Translations under genes and position numbers: made by a program
The notes under the pieces: generated by a model
Told to the model about the DNA's origin: nothing
Database searches by the model: none
What the model saw: the letters and a program-made list of their open reading frames with translations, nothing else
DNA from: an uncultured Eubacteriales bacterium
GTDB lineage: Bacteria; Bacillota; Clostridia; Christensenellales; Borkfalkiaceae
Length of the DNA: 17,452 nt
Direction of reading: 5' to 3'
NCBI GenBank assembly: GCA_900545325.1
Contig: UQZE01000030.1
Coordinates: forward strand, 1-17,452
In this document: one piece after another, positions 5,120 through 13,153 of the stretch
Layout of the letters: each line of letters begins with the position of its first letter
Numbering within the stretch: the stretch's first letter is position 1

Positions 5120-6949
5120 ATGCGGATGAGAAAACTACTTTGCGGCTTTTTGGCGGTATGTCTGGCGGGCAGCGCGGCGGCGTTCGCGGCCTGCGGCGGA
5201 AACGAAAACATCGGCAACCGCCGGCGTATCAAATTCATCGCTTCGGGCGAAATGGTGGAATACAGTACGCTCGTGAGCATCACGAATGAATATAACGACG
5301 GCCAGGGTTGGGACGACGGCGTTTGGGTGGACATCAGCTACAAACCCACCGACGGGTACGACCAGTTCCTTCTGACCACGTACAACGGCACGGGCGCGAC
5401 CGACGTATTCTACGCGAACGACCGCTATTTCAAAAAATACGTGCAGCAGGGCTTTGTGCAGGATCTGGACGAACTGCAGGCCTCCACGGGCATCACGCTG
5501 GAAACCGACGCGATGTATCAGAGCGGCATTTCGCGCTATCGTTACGACGTGGATACGAATACCTCCAACGACGACGATCCGCTTTACGGCATCGTGCGCG
5601 ATATGAGCCCGACCATTATCTATTACAATCAGAGCGCTTTTGAAAAGACGGGCATCATATGCGTCAGCGTGCCCGAAAGCGAAATAGACGAAGCGTACGC
5701 AGAGGCGTTCAACGCCGAACACAACACCTCCTTTACCGCCGACCACCTCAGGCGCGGTTTCGTGCGCGAGTCCGTGGTGAACAACTACGGCGGTTCATAT
5801 CAGAACGAAGCGTACGTATGGAGCCAGCCCACGCAGCAGGAAGTCATGGTGTTCAATAATCAGATCGCCATGAGCTGGGACGAGGTGGAAGACCTCGGCA
5901 AAATCATGACGAAGGAAAAGTGGAACAGCGGTTCGCCGACGAAGTACGGCTATTATACCTGGTGGTGGTTCTACTACGGGTTCAGCGTTGGAGGAGACTG
6001 CATTGAAGACGTTACGGGCGAAGGCGACTGGGTATTTACGCTGAAGGACGCCGTTCCCAACTTTATCGTGGCGGACGGCGTAGAGGGAGAGATCACCGTG
6101 GGCGGAAACAAGTATGCCGCAGGCGAACTGATCGCCTATACCGACCGCACCGACCTCGACGAAGAAACCTCCGCGCGCATTTTGCAGGAGTCTTCCGACC
6201 TTACCGAGGCCGATCTCACCGAAGAGGTGCTCCGCCTCGAATCGGAAAACAAGCTCGTGCGGCTGCCTTCCGAACGCGACGCTTTCTGCCGTTACGTAAA
6301 GCTGGCGCAGAAAAAGGACTCTTCCGACGAATACGGCGTGGGGCTGGAAATCAGCCCGCAGCCGAGCAACGTGGCCGTTACGGGCGACACGGGCATGTTC
6401 ACCGACGGTTCGGTGGCGATGATCGTGCATAAGTCCAACGCCCTGCTGTCCATGCAGGAAACGATTCAGAACTCGCCCGACGCCTTTGCCTGGAACGTGG
6501 CGCCTCTGCCGATATTCAAGGAATACGCCGGGGACGGCACTGTCAGCAGAAAGGGCGTACCCGCGGGCGCGAGCGATTCCAACGCGTATTGCATCAACTC
6601 TTATTCTTCCGAGGAAAAGAAACTCGCGGCCATGAAATTTCTCAAATACCTTTCTTCCGCAGAGGCGCAGACCTTCGCGGCGGAAACGGGTTTCACCGTG
6701 CCCAGCCGCCCCGACTGCGTGGATGCGTATATCGCCTCCGGAGAAGATCTGAATTTAAAGATCGTTGCGGACGCCGCCGTGTACGAAACGCCGGGCGATT
6801 GGTGGTACATGCCCGACAAGGTATGGATCGACGATTACTGGGCGGACGATCTGAATAACCAGGTGCGCAACAACAAGATGACGCTGCAGGAATTTTTCGA
6901 TCGTTTCGAATTAACCCAGCAGTATCTCAACAAATATAAAAAGGGTTGA
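5120..6949 (+). CDS. Extracellular solute-binding lipoprotein of a carbohydrate ABC importer
   Basis: A 609-residue lipoprotein that captures sugar or oligosaccharide outside the membrane and hands it to the two permeases that follow. The signal peptide ends with AFAAC (lipid Cys25). The fold is family-1 type: 'IKFIASGEMVEYSTLVSITN' in the first strand/helix, 'GATDVFYANDRYFKKYVQQG' and 'LYGIVRDMSPTIIYYNQSAF' in the hinge region, and a C-terminal 'AMKFLKYLSSAEAQTFAAET' helix that is very typical of the family. It is longer than the usual 420-450 residues, with extra sequence around residues 290-420. The ATG at 5120 is chosen because GAGGAG (5107-5112) lies seven bases upstream and the signal peptide then has normal length; an upstream ATG at 5066 would give an implausible basic extension. 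First gene of the operon. Aromatic-rich patches ('YTWWWFYYGF') are consistent with sugar stacking. Confidence 0.93.
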   Translation: MRMRKLLCGFLAVCLAGSAAAFAACGGNENIGNRRRIKFIASGEMVEYSTLVSITNEYNDGQGWDDGVWVDISYKPTDGYDQFLLTTYNGTGATDVFYANDRYFKKYVQQGFVQDLDELQASTGITLETDAMYQSGISRYRYDVDTNTSNDDDPLYGIVRDMSPTIIYYNQSAFEKTGIICVSVPESEIDEAYAEAFNAEHNTSFTADHLRRGFVRESVVNNYGGSYQNEAYVWSQPTQQEVMVFNNQIAMSWDEVEDLGKIMTKEKWNSGSPTKYGYYTWWWFYYGFSVGGDCIEDVTGEGDWVFTLKDAVPNFIVADGVEGEITVGGNKYAAGELIAYTDRTDLDEETSARILQESSDLTEADLTEEVLRLESENKLVRLPSERDAFCRYVKLAQKKDSSDEYGVGLEISPQPSNVAVTGDTGMFTDGSVAMIVHKSNALLSMQETIQNSPDAFAWNVAPLPIFKEYAGDGTVSRKGVPAGASDSNAYCINSYSSEEKKLAAMKFLKYLSSAEAQTFAAETGFTVPSRPDCVDAYIASGEDLNLKIVADAAVYETPGDWWYMPDKVWIDDYWADDLNNQVRNNKMTLQEFFDRFELTQQYLNKYKKG

Positions 6950-6954
6950 TGCAT

Positions 6955-7893
6955 ATGAAGGAAATTTCGGCAAAACCGCCGGTGCGTATCAAACAAAAGA
7001 AATACCGCGACGCGGCGTCGGGGCTGTTGATGGCCCTGCCGCCCGTCGTAGGGTTCTTTCTGTTCGGGTTCATACCGCAGCTGGTTTCGCTGTGGCTGGG
7101 TTTCCAGGAACTCCACAGCTTCGATTTTTCGCAGGCGAAATTCACGGGTTTTTCCAACTTTGCCGCGATATTTTCCGATCCCGCCTTTTTCAAGTCCATA
7201 GGCAATACGTTTTTCTACATGATCGCCACGGTGGTCTGCATCTTTCTCGGGCTGGGCATCGCGCTGCTCCTTTCGGCAAAGGGCGTGAAAGGCAAAAAGT
7301 TTTTCCGTTCCGTATTCTTTATTCCGTACGTCTGTTCGGTCGTGGCGACCACGGTCATGTGGTACTGGATTTTTGAAAAGGACTTCGGTATTCTGAACGG
7401 CATACTCGGCAGCCTGTTCGGGGAAGGCGCCCGCGTGAACTGGCTGGACGAAGAATGGCCTTTCCGCACGGCGCTGCTCGTCATGCTCATTTGGAGCGGG
7501 TGCGGCTACAACATCATTTTGTACCAGTCGGCAATCGCCGCGGTGGACAGAAACCTTTACGAGGCGGCGGAGATAGACGGCGCGAATACCTTGCAGCAGT
7601 TTGCGCACATCACCTGGCCGAGCATAAATCCGACTACTTTTTACATGCTCGTCATGGGCGTGATCAAGGGATTGCAGGCGTTTACCATGCACCAGATATG
7701 GGGTTCGCAGGTCGGCGGCGGAGGACCTGGTCAGTCCGCCGTAACCATCGTGTACTACATTTACGACAAGGCATGGGGCTCGCCCTATCGTTACGGCATG
7801 GGATATGCGTCCGCGGCGTCCTGGCTGCTCGCCATTCTGATCGGCGCCATCACCGTGGTCATTTTCAAATCGAAGAAAAAGGAGAGCGCGTGA
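6955..7893 (+). CDS. Carbohydrate ABC transporter permease, MalF/UgpA type
   Basis: A 312-residue inner-membrane permease with about six membrane spans, the first at residues ~22-45 ('LLMALPPVVGFFLFGFIPQL'). The conserved cytoplasmic EAA loop that docks the ATPase is at ~202-224 ('YEAAEIDGANTLQQFAHITW'). It pairs with the next gene to form the channel. AAAGGG (6940-6945) is nine bases before the ATG at 6955, which I prefer to the ATG at 6949 that overlaps the previous stop codon and has only a three-base gap. Transcribed with the solute-binding protein with almost no gap, and followed by the second permease after one base. Confidence 0.95.
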   Translation: MKEISAKPPVRIKQKKYRDAASGLLMALPPVVGFFLFGFIPQLVSLWLGFQELHSFDFSQAKFTGFSNFAAIFSDPAFFKSIGNTFFYMIATVVCIFLGLGIALLLSAKGVKGKKFFRSVFFIPYVCSVVATTVMWYWIFEKDFGILNGILGSLFGEGARVNWLDEEWPFRTALLVMLIWSGCGYNIILYQSAIAAVDRNLYEAAEIDGANTLQQFAHITWPSINPTTFYMLVMGVIKGLQAFTMHQIWGSQVGGGGPGQSAVTIVYYIYDKAWGSPYRYGMGYASAASWLLAILIGAITVVIFKSKKKESA

Positions 7894-7894
7894 T

Positions 7895-8782
7895 ATGGAA
7901 AATAATAACAGCCGATATAAAGCCGCGCGCGCCGCGACGGCGGTCTTGCTGTACTTTCTGCTTGCGCTCGTAACGCTGGCGGTCGTCGTACCCTTTTATC
8001 TGATTTTCATCAGCAGTATCAAGCATAATTACGAAATACTTTCGTCCACCTTTACCTGGTGGCCTAAGTACGGCATTTCTTTCGACGGCTATAAAACGGT
8101 CATTTCCGCGGACAGCGAGATCGCCATGTTTATCGGCAGTAGCATACCGCTGTCGTTCTGGAATACCATTTGGCAGTCGATCATTCCCACGCTCGCAGGC
8201 ATCTTCGTATCCGGGGCGAGCGGATACGCCATATCCAAGCTGAAATTTCCCTGCCGCGGCGCGATCTTCTCGTTTCTGATCGCCACCATGATGATCCCCG
8301 GCACCATCACGCTGGTCAGCAGCTATCTGCTGTTCGATACCATCGGATGGACGAACGGGCCTCTGCCGCTCATCATACCGGGGCTGTTCGGTTCGGCGGG
8401 CAACGTGTTCTTCATGCGGCAGTATTTTACGGGGCTGCCGGACGAACTTACCGAGGCGGCCAAATTGGACGGGCTTTCCAACTTCGGCACGTTTGTGCGC
8501 ATCGCCATGCCGCTCAGCGTGCCCGTGTTCGTTTCCCTGTCGCTTTTGTCCTTCATAAGTCATTACAACGCCTATCTGAATCCTTTGATCTACTTGGGCG
8601 ACAACGCGAAATATTATACTTTGCAGATTATGCTGAAAAGCCTGATGAGCCTGTATAAAAATCAGTGGGACGTCATTTTGGCGACGTGTATCGTATCCAT
8701 CGTGCCGCTCCTTGTGCTCTACCTTTTCACGCAGAAATTTTTCATCAAGGGCATTTCGATGTCCTCCGGGCTGAAAGGCTGA
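7895..8782 (+). CDS. Carbohydrate ABC transporter permease, MalG/UgpE type
   Basis: A 295-residue inner-membrane permease with about six spans; the first (~15-38) is 'AVLLYFLLALVTLAVVVPFY', followed by the family-typical 'ISSIKHNYEIL'. The EAA loop is at ~186-210 ('LTEAAKLDGLSNFGTFVRIA'), and the C-terminal 'FTQKFFIKGISMSSGLKG' is very close to the standard ending of this subfamily. The ribosome binding site AAAGGAG (7878-7884) lies inside the end of the upstream permease gene, so the two are probably translationally coupled. No ATP-binding subunit follows, so the importer must borrow an MsmK-like ATPase encoded elsewhere, as is common in Firmicutes. Confidence 0.95.
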   Translation: MENNNSRYKAARAATAVLLYFLLALVTLAVVVPFYLIFISSIKHNYEILSSTFTWWPKYGISFDGYKTVISADSEIAMFIGSSIPLSFWNTIWQSIIPTLAGIFVSGASGYAISKLKFPCRGAIFSFLIATMMIPGTITLVSSYLLFDTIGWTNGPLPLIIPGLFGSAGNVFFMRQYFTGLPDELTEAAKLDGLSNFGTFVRIAMPLSVPVFVSLSLLSFISHYNAYLNPLIYLGDNAKYYTLQIMLKSLMSLYKNQWDVILATCIVSIVPLLVLYLFTQKFFIKGISMSSGLKG

Positions 8783-8813
8783 AAATAAAAATAATCAAAA
8801 AAGGGGAAGAGAA

Positions 8814-10628
8814 GTGAAAAAATTTTTAAGTTGCCTGCTTTCCGCGCTGCTGGCGCTGACCGTTCTGCCGCTCGCCGCGGGGTGCGGCGAAAAAAAGGCC
8901 GAAGCCGCGCTCGCCTATAACGACGGGATCAACGAAGACGGAAGTTACGATACAGACCTTTATTACCGCAACGACCTGCTTTTAAATCACGCGGCGGATC
9001 CCGATGTGCTGTGGGTGCCCGAAGAGCGCGACGAAACCTGGGGCGGTTATTATTACCTGTACACGACGAACGTTTATTATAACATCATCGTCATGCGGTC
9101 GAAAGACCTCAGCAACTGGGAAAAAGTCGGCATGGCGCTCGACTTCGACGGTTCGCAGTGGTGCACGCACAATATCTGGGCGCCCGAGGTCGCTTACGAC
9201 GAAGTTACGCAGAAATATTATATGTATGCTTCGGGCCAGCGCGCGTCGGACGTGGATAAAAACACGCATTACGAAATGTTCGTGGCTGTATCCGACAATC
9301 CCGCCAACGGGTTCAGGCTGTATACCGATAAGGACGCATACGGCGACCGTTACGGTACGGCCGAGCCTAACCTCAGTTTCAACGTCGACCATACGAGCAG
9401 AAAGCTCGGCGACGGATGCGACTGGATAACGGATGAAAAGGAGGGAACGCTTTGGTGCATAGACCCCAATCCGTTCCGCGACGACGACGGCCAGTGGTAC
9501 CTCTATTTCCGCGCGCGGTGGGAAGTTGACGGCGCAATGAGGCTGGGCATGATCTGCGTGGTGAAAATGCTCGACATGGTTACGCCCGATTACGGTTCCT
9601 TCAAAGAACTGCTTTGGGCGAACTATCAGTCGGAGGAAGATTATAAAAACGGCAAAACGTTCGCCATGGAAACGGTGAGCAATTCCGATATCAACGAGGA
9701 GCCGCACATGATCAAACACGAGGGCGTGTATTATCTGACCTACGCTTTCGGCCGCTATCAGGACAGAACGGTGTACTGCGTGGCGGTGTCGGTCAGCGAC
9801 AGCCCGATGGGCGACTTCATCAAGCTCGATCCGTCGCACGGCAACCCCTCGCTCTACATGGAAGGGTATATGGACCAGATGTCCGGCCCCGGACACCATT
9901 GTTTCGTAGAAACGGGGGAGGAGATTTTCGTCGTCTATCATTCGCTCATGAACCGTTCCACGGGCGATTCCAACCCGCGCGGCATCGCCGTCGACAGGGT
10001 GGAATTTATCGACGGTTCGGCGTTCGGCATAAAGGCGTCCGATTACGGCATAGAAACGGAGAGCGGCACGTTCGACGCGCTCTACACCAACGGCGCCACC
10101 TGGTCGCTGCAGCCCGCGCCCGCCGCGTTTTCGGGATATGAGAACGTGGCGGCGTCCGCGACCGTAACGATCGACGACGCGGGCGAAAAGTCCACGGCGA
10201 AATACCTGAACGACAAAATTTTCGCAAACCATACCTATTCGAAAGCGTTTGAATACGCGGCGTCGGGCGAAACGGAAATCACCCTTGCTTGGGACAGTCC
10301 CGTTACCGTGCGCGCGATTATGATATACAACAGTTTCGATTTCGAATATGCGTTTTCCAAAATCGACCGCATAGAATTTACGTTGGCGGAACAGCCCGCC
10401 TCCTGGACGGGGGAAACGCTGGACGCCGTGTATATCGAGAACCTCGCGTTCAATCCGGACTACTATAACGGCGAAGAATCGTTCATGCGGCCGGGCGGCA
10501 GCGCGCACGCTTCTTTCGACGAGATCAAAGTTACAAAGATCACCGTCCGCATTTCGCAGAAGCTCGACCCGTTAAAGGCGGCGGGGGACGCTCTGAAAGT
10601 GAGCGAAATCGTCGTGCTGGGGAGGTAG
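8814..10628 (+). CDS. Surface lipoprotein with GH43-type five-bladed propeller glycosidase domain
   Basis: A 604-residue lipoprotein (lipobox AAGC, Cys24). Residues ~50-400 carry the GH43 pattern: 'HAADPDVLW' with the likely base Asp62, 'NIWAPEVAYDE' (120-130), 'IDPNPFRDDDG' (217-226, likely pKa-modulating Asp218), 'NEEPHMIKHEGVYYLTYAFG' (294-313, likely acid Glu296) and 'GPGHHCF' (358-364). GH43 enzymes act on arabinan, xylan or galactan side chains; the exact substrate cannot be read from sequence. Residues ~440-604 form a beta-sandwich that resembles discoidin/F5-8 type binding modules ('TEITLAWDSPVTVRAIMIYN'). The start is GTG at 8814 with AAGGGG (8801-8806) seven bases upstream. It sits 31 bases after the second permease with no terminator between. 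Confidence 0.87.
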   Translation: MKKFLSCLLSALLALTVLPLAAGCGEKKAEAALAYNDGINEDGSYDTDLYYRNDLLLNHAADPDVLWVPEERDETWGGYYYLYTTNVYYNIIVMRSKDLSNWEKVGMALDFDGSQWCTHNIWAPEVAYDEVTQKYYMYASGQRASDVDKNTHYEMFVAVSDNPANGFRLYTDKDAYGDRYGTAEPNLSFNVDHTSRKLGDGCDWITDEKEGTLWCIDPNPFRDDDGQWYLYFRARWEVDGAMRLGMICVVKMLDMVTPDYGSFKELLWANYQSEEDYKNGKTFAMETVSNSDINEEPHMIKHEGVYYLTYAFGRYQDRTVYCVAVSVSDSPMGDFIKLDPSHGNPSLYMEGYMDQMSGPGHHCFVETGEEIFVVYHSLMNRSTGDSNPRGIAVDRVEFIDGSAFGIKASDYGIETESGTFDALYTNGATWSLQPAPAAFSGYENVAASATVTIDDAGEKSTAKYLNDKIFANHTYSKAFEYAASGETEITLAWDSPVTVRAIMIYNSFDFEYAFSKIDRIEFTLAEQPASWTGETLDAVYIENLAFNPDYYNGEESFMRPGGSAHASFDEIKVTKITVRISQKLDPLKAAGDALKVSEIVVLGR

Positions 10629-10633
10629 GATAA

Positions 10634-13099
10634 ATGAAAAGATTACTGATTTGTTTCAGCCTTATCGTTTGCGCCGCATTGTTTTTCGCGGCGGGCTGCG
10701 CTGCGGGCGACGCCGAAGGCTCGTTTAAGGACGTGGATTACAATTACGAACAAAACACCCTCAAAGCGGTGCCCGACGCCGATATGAAGATCGACGGCGA
10801 CCTTTCCGAAGAAAAATGGCAGGGGCTTCACTGGGTGGAAAACCACGATACCGCCAGCGGCGTGAATTTCAGATTTACCATGTTCTTTTCCGATACGGGA
10901 CTGTATTTCGCGGCCGTTTCGGAAGATTGGCGCGTGTACTATGCGAGCGAATATGCCGGCACCAAAAACAGCGGATTCAACGTGTATATCGCCCGCGGGG
11001 ACGATTACGACCTGCAGGATCGTTTTTACGTAACGTTCGACTGCGGAAACACGCCGTACACGCACGGCATGTATTCTTACGCCTCGCATGTTACCACGCA
11101 GGGCGGGGAATATAATTCGGGCGACTGCACGGGCATGACGCTGGAAGCGTACGTGCCGTGGAAGGAATTCGGCTATGAGAGCGCGCCCGAAAAAATGCGC
11201 GCCGTATGCTCGTATGTGCTGGTCAGCGGGATAGGATCGAGCGCGACCACGCGAAACATCTGGCCGGGATATTCCAACGGTTCGAATTACGCGAAGTATT
11301 ACGAATTCGACGAAACGGGCTATACGTCGGAAGACGCGCCCGACGCCGTTCTCGGCGACAGCAAGACCAATTTCGCGAAGTCGAGCGACTGGGATTTGTC
11401 GCGCTCCGACGAAAACATTTATTCGAGCAACAAGTCGGGGCAGACCGAAGTCGGTTGGGGGCAGGGGTATATCTTTTTCCGCGACATTTATAGCGACGAT
11501 TATCTCATCAGCGCTACGTTCTATCCCGACAAGGACGAAAGCGGCGCCTGCGGCGTGGACGCAACCAACCCCAAAGCGGGGCTGCTGGTCGGGTATAACA
11601 AGTTCTGTTTTTCGGGACTGCTCATCAATATGAACTCCTCCTATCTCAAAAACGGCACGCTTTCGATATCTTCCGCGTTTTCGCAGAACGGCAGCACCGC
11701 GGATACCGTGGTTTATACGGGCAGCGTGGATAATTTTGACGACGGCGTAACGCTTTCGTGCGTAAAATCCGGAACGACGTTCTTCTACTTCCTCGGCGAG
11801 GGCGACGGCGCGGAACTCATCTATATGGAAGAAATCCCCCTGCTCGGCGGCGAGTCGGAACCCGGCATTCAGACGCAGAGCTGCAACGTAACGATCAAAA
11901 ACGCCAAGGGCACCGCCTATGAGGACGGTTCGACCGAACTGACGGAATTCCTCAACGCGGCGGACATCTACCTCATTTCCGTGGAAGAGCCGAACTACGG
12001 TATCGTTTCCGCGGAAACGTACGCCGTGAAAAAGGGCGGAGACCTCGAACTGACGGTCCGTCCCTCTACGGGCTACAATAAGCTTGTGAAATTCGAGATC
12101 TCCGAAAACGGCGAAGATTACGACGATTTTACCGACGAGATAAAAAGAGATCTCGACGACGGGATTTACACCTATAAAAACGTAACGTCCAACCTGTTTA
12201 TCCGCGCGGAGTTCACCAAGCTCGGCAACGAGGAAGTCGGCAGGCTTTCCGGTTCGGTAACGCAGGGCGGCGCCCCCGTTTCGGGCGCGGAGATCATCGC
12301 GGTCGGCGCGGCGGACAAATCCATGTATTATACCGCCTCGGCAAACGCGTCGGGCAAATACAGCATGAGCCTGCCGAAAGGCGAATACGTCATAACGGTG
12401 CGCGCCGCGGGCTGCAAGACCATGACGGCCGAAGGTACGGTTACGGTAGGCGCAGAGGGCGCGACGGCCGACGTGGCGCTCACGGAAGCGGAGATCGGCG
12501 GCAAAGTAGTAGTCAACGGCGTAACGCTCGTTTCTTCCGCGGGATGGGATTATTCCCGCGGCGGCGATCTGATCGTTTCCGATCCGTCGGATAACGGCGA
12601 CGAAGAGGCCGCGTGGCTCAACGGCCTGGGCGCGGCGGAAAACTTCAAAGTTACCGCGGTATTTGAATATACGGGCGGTTCGGACGCCGATCCGAGCGGC
12701 GGTTTCGTTATCGGCGACGGTAAGGCCGTTTACGCGGTCTATGCCCTCGGCAACGACGCGGGCTACGGCAGCGGCATTAGACTTTATGAAGCCGATACGA
12801 TAGGCAACCGCTACCAAAAGAGGGACAAAACAAGCGAACAGATACGTTTTACGGGCGGTAAAGTCATTATGACCTTCGTCAAGAAGGGGAACGTTTACTC
12901 CCTGTACGGCGACATGTACGAAGAAGGCATGACGGAGGCGAAGACGCTGCGCGGAACGCTGGAGGCGGGCAAGACGATAACCTGTACCACGGGTTCGGGC
13001 GAATTCGTGCTGCCGTCGGGCGAAGTGGCCGTGGGGCTTTCCTTCCGCAAGGGGTCGTCTTGTACGGTGCAGGTCTTGAATTACGGCAAAAACATATAA
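10634..13099 (+). CDS. Large multidomain lipoprotein with CBM9-like N-terminus and regulatory-like beta domains
   Basis: An 821-residue surface lipoprotein (lipobox FAAGC, Cys22). Residues ~45-235 look like a CBM9/DOMON carbohydrate-binding domain: 'VPDADMKIDGDLSEEKWQG', a central 'MTLEAYVPWKEFGYE' and a 'RNIWPGYSNGSNYAKY' end. Residues ~240-435 look like a concanavalin-type sandwich. Residues ~447-530 ('EEPNYGIVSAETYAVKKGGD', 'LTVRPSTGY') resemble a bacterial repeat of the InlB-B/FIVAR kind. Residues ~536-620 match a carboxypeptidase regulatory-like domain ('GRLSGSVTQGGAPVSGAEI', 'ANASGKYSMSLPKGEYVITV'). A second sandwich (~627-821) closes the protein. No catalytic residues were recognised. 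The likely role is to hold glycan at the surface beside the GH43 protein. The ribosome binding site GGGGAGG lies within the end of the upstream gene, so the two are coupled. Confidence 0.82.
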   Translation: MKRLLICFSLIVCAALFFAAGCAAGDAEGSFKDVDYNYEQNTLKAVPDADMKIDGDLSEEKWQGLHWVENHDTASGVNFRFTMFFSDTGLYFAAVSEDWRVYYASEYAGTKNSGFNVYIARGDDYDLQDRFYVTFDCGNTPYTHGMYSYASHVTTQGGEYNSGDCTGMTLEAYVPWKEFGYESAPEKMRAVCSYVLVSGIGSSATTRNIWPGYSNGSNYAKYYEFDETGYTSEDAPDAVLGDSKTNFAKSSDWDLSRSDENIYSSNKSGQTEVGWGQGYIFFRDIYSDDYLISATFYPDKDESGACGVDATNPKAGLLVGYNKFCFSGLLINMNSSYLKNGTLSISSAFSQNGSTADTVVYTGSVDNFDDGVTLSCVKSGTTFFYFLGEGDGAELIYMEEIPLLGGESEPGIQTQSCNVTIKNAKGTAYEDGSTELTEFLNAADIYLISVEEPNYGIVSAETYAVKKGGDLELTVRPSTGYNKLVKFEISENGEDYDDFTDEIKRDLDDGIYTYKNVTSNLFIRAEFTKLGNEEVGRLSGSVTQGGAPVSGAEIIAVGAADKSMYYTASANASGKYSMSLPKGEYVITVRAAGCKTMTAEGTVTVGAEGATADVALTEAEIGGKVVVNGVTLVSSAGWDYSRGGDLIVSDPSDNGDEEAAWLNGLGAAENFKVTAVFEYTGGSDADPSGGFVIGDGKAVYAVYALGNDAGYGSGIRLYEADTIGNRYQKRDKTSEQIRFTGGKVIMTFVKKGNVYSLYGDMYEEGMTEAKTLRGTLEAGKTITCTTGSGEFVLPSGEVAVGLSFRKGSSCTVQVLNYGKNI

Positions 13100-13109
13100 A
13101 ACGAGAGAG

Positions 13110-13126
13110 CCGCCGCGGTGCGGCGG
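13110..13126 (+). other. Intercistronic GC hairpin
   Basis: CCGCCG (13110-13115) pairs with CGGCGG (13121-13126) around a 5-nt loop, in the 54-base gap between the CBM9-like lipoprotein gene and the glutaminase-A-like gene. It is followed by A-runs, not T-runs, so it is not a terminator for the operon. It could protect the 3' end of a processed upstream transcript; this is inference. Confidence 0.45.
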
Positions 13127-13153
13127 AAAAAAACAAAAAAGCGGGAGATAGTT

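Noticed and set aside
8982..10508. A 508-codon open frame on the minus strand opposite the GH43 gene
   Set aside because: Same cause: the real strand shows all GH43 motifs, signal peptide and ribosome binding site, while the antisense product is a His/Arg/Val-rich sequence with no family features.
10643..12817. A 724-codon open frame on the minus strand opposite the CBM9-like lipoprotein gene
   Set aside because: It is basic and low in recognisable motifs, has no ribosome binding site, and lies entirely within a clear lipoprotein gene. It results from codon use that avoids TTA, CTA and TCA on the real strand.
13110..13126. Terminator between the CBM9-like gene and the glutaminase-A-like gene
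   Set aside because: The hairpin is short and followed by A-runs on the transcribed strand, so it lacks the T-tract; no new promoter was found after it, so I keep the operon continuous.
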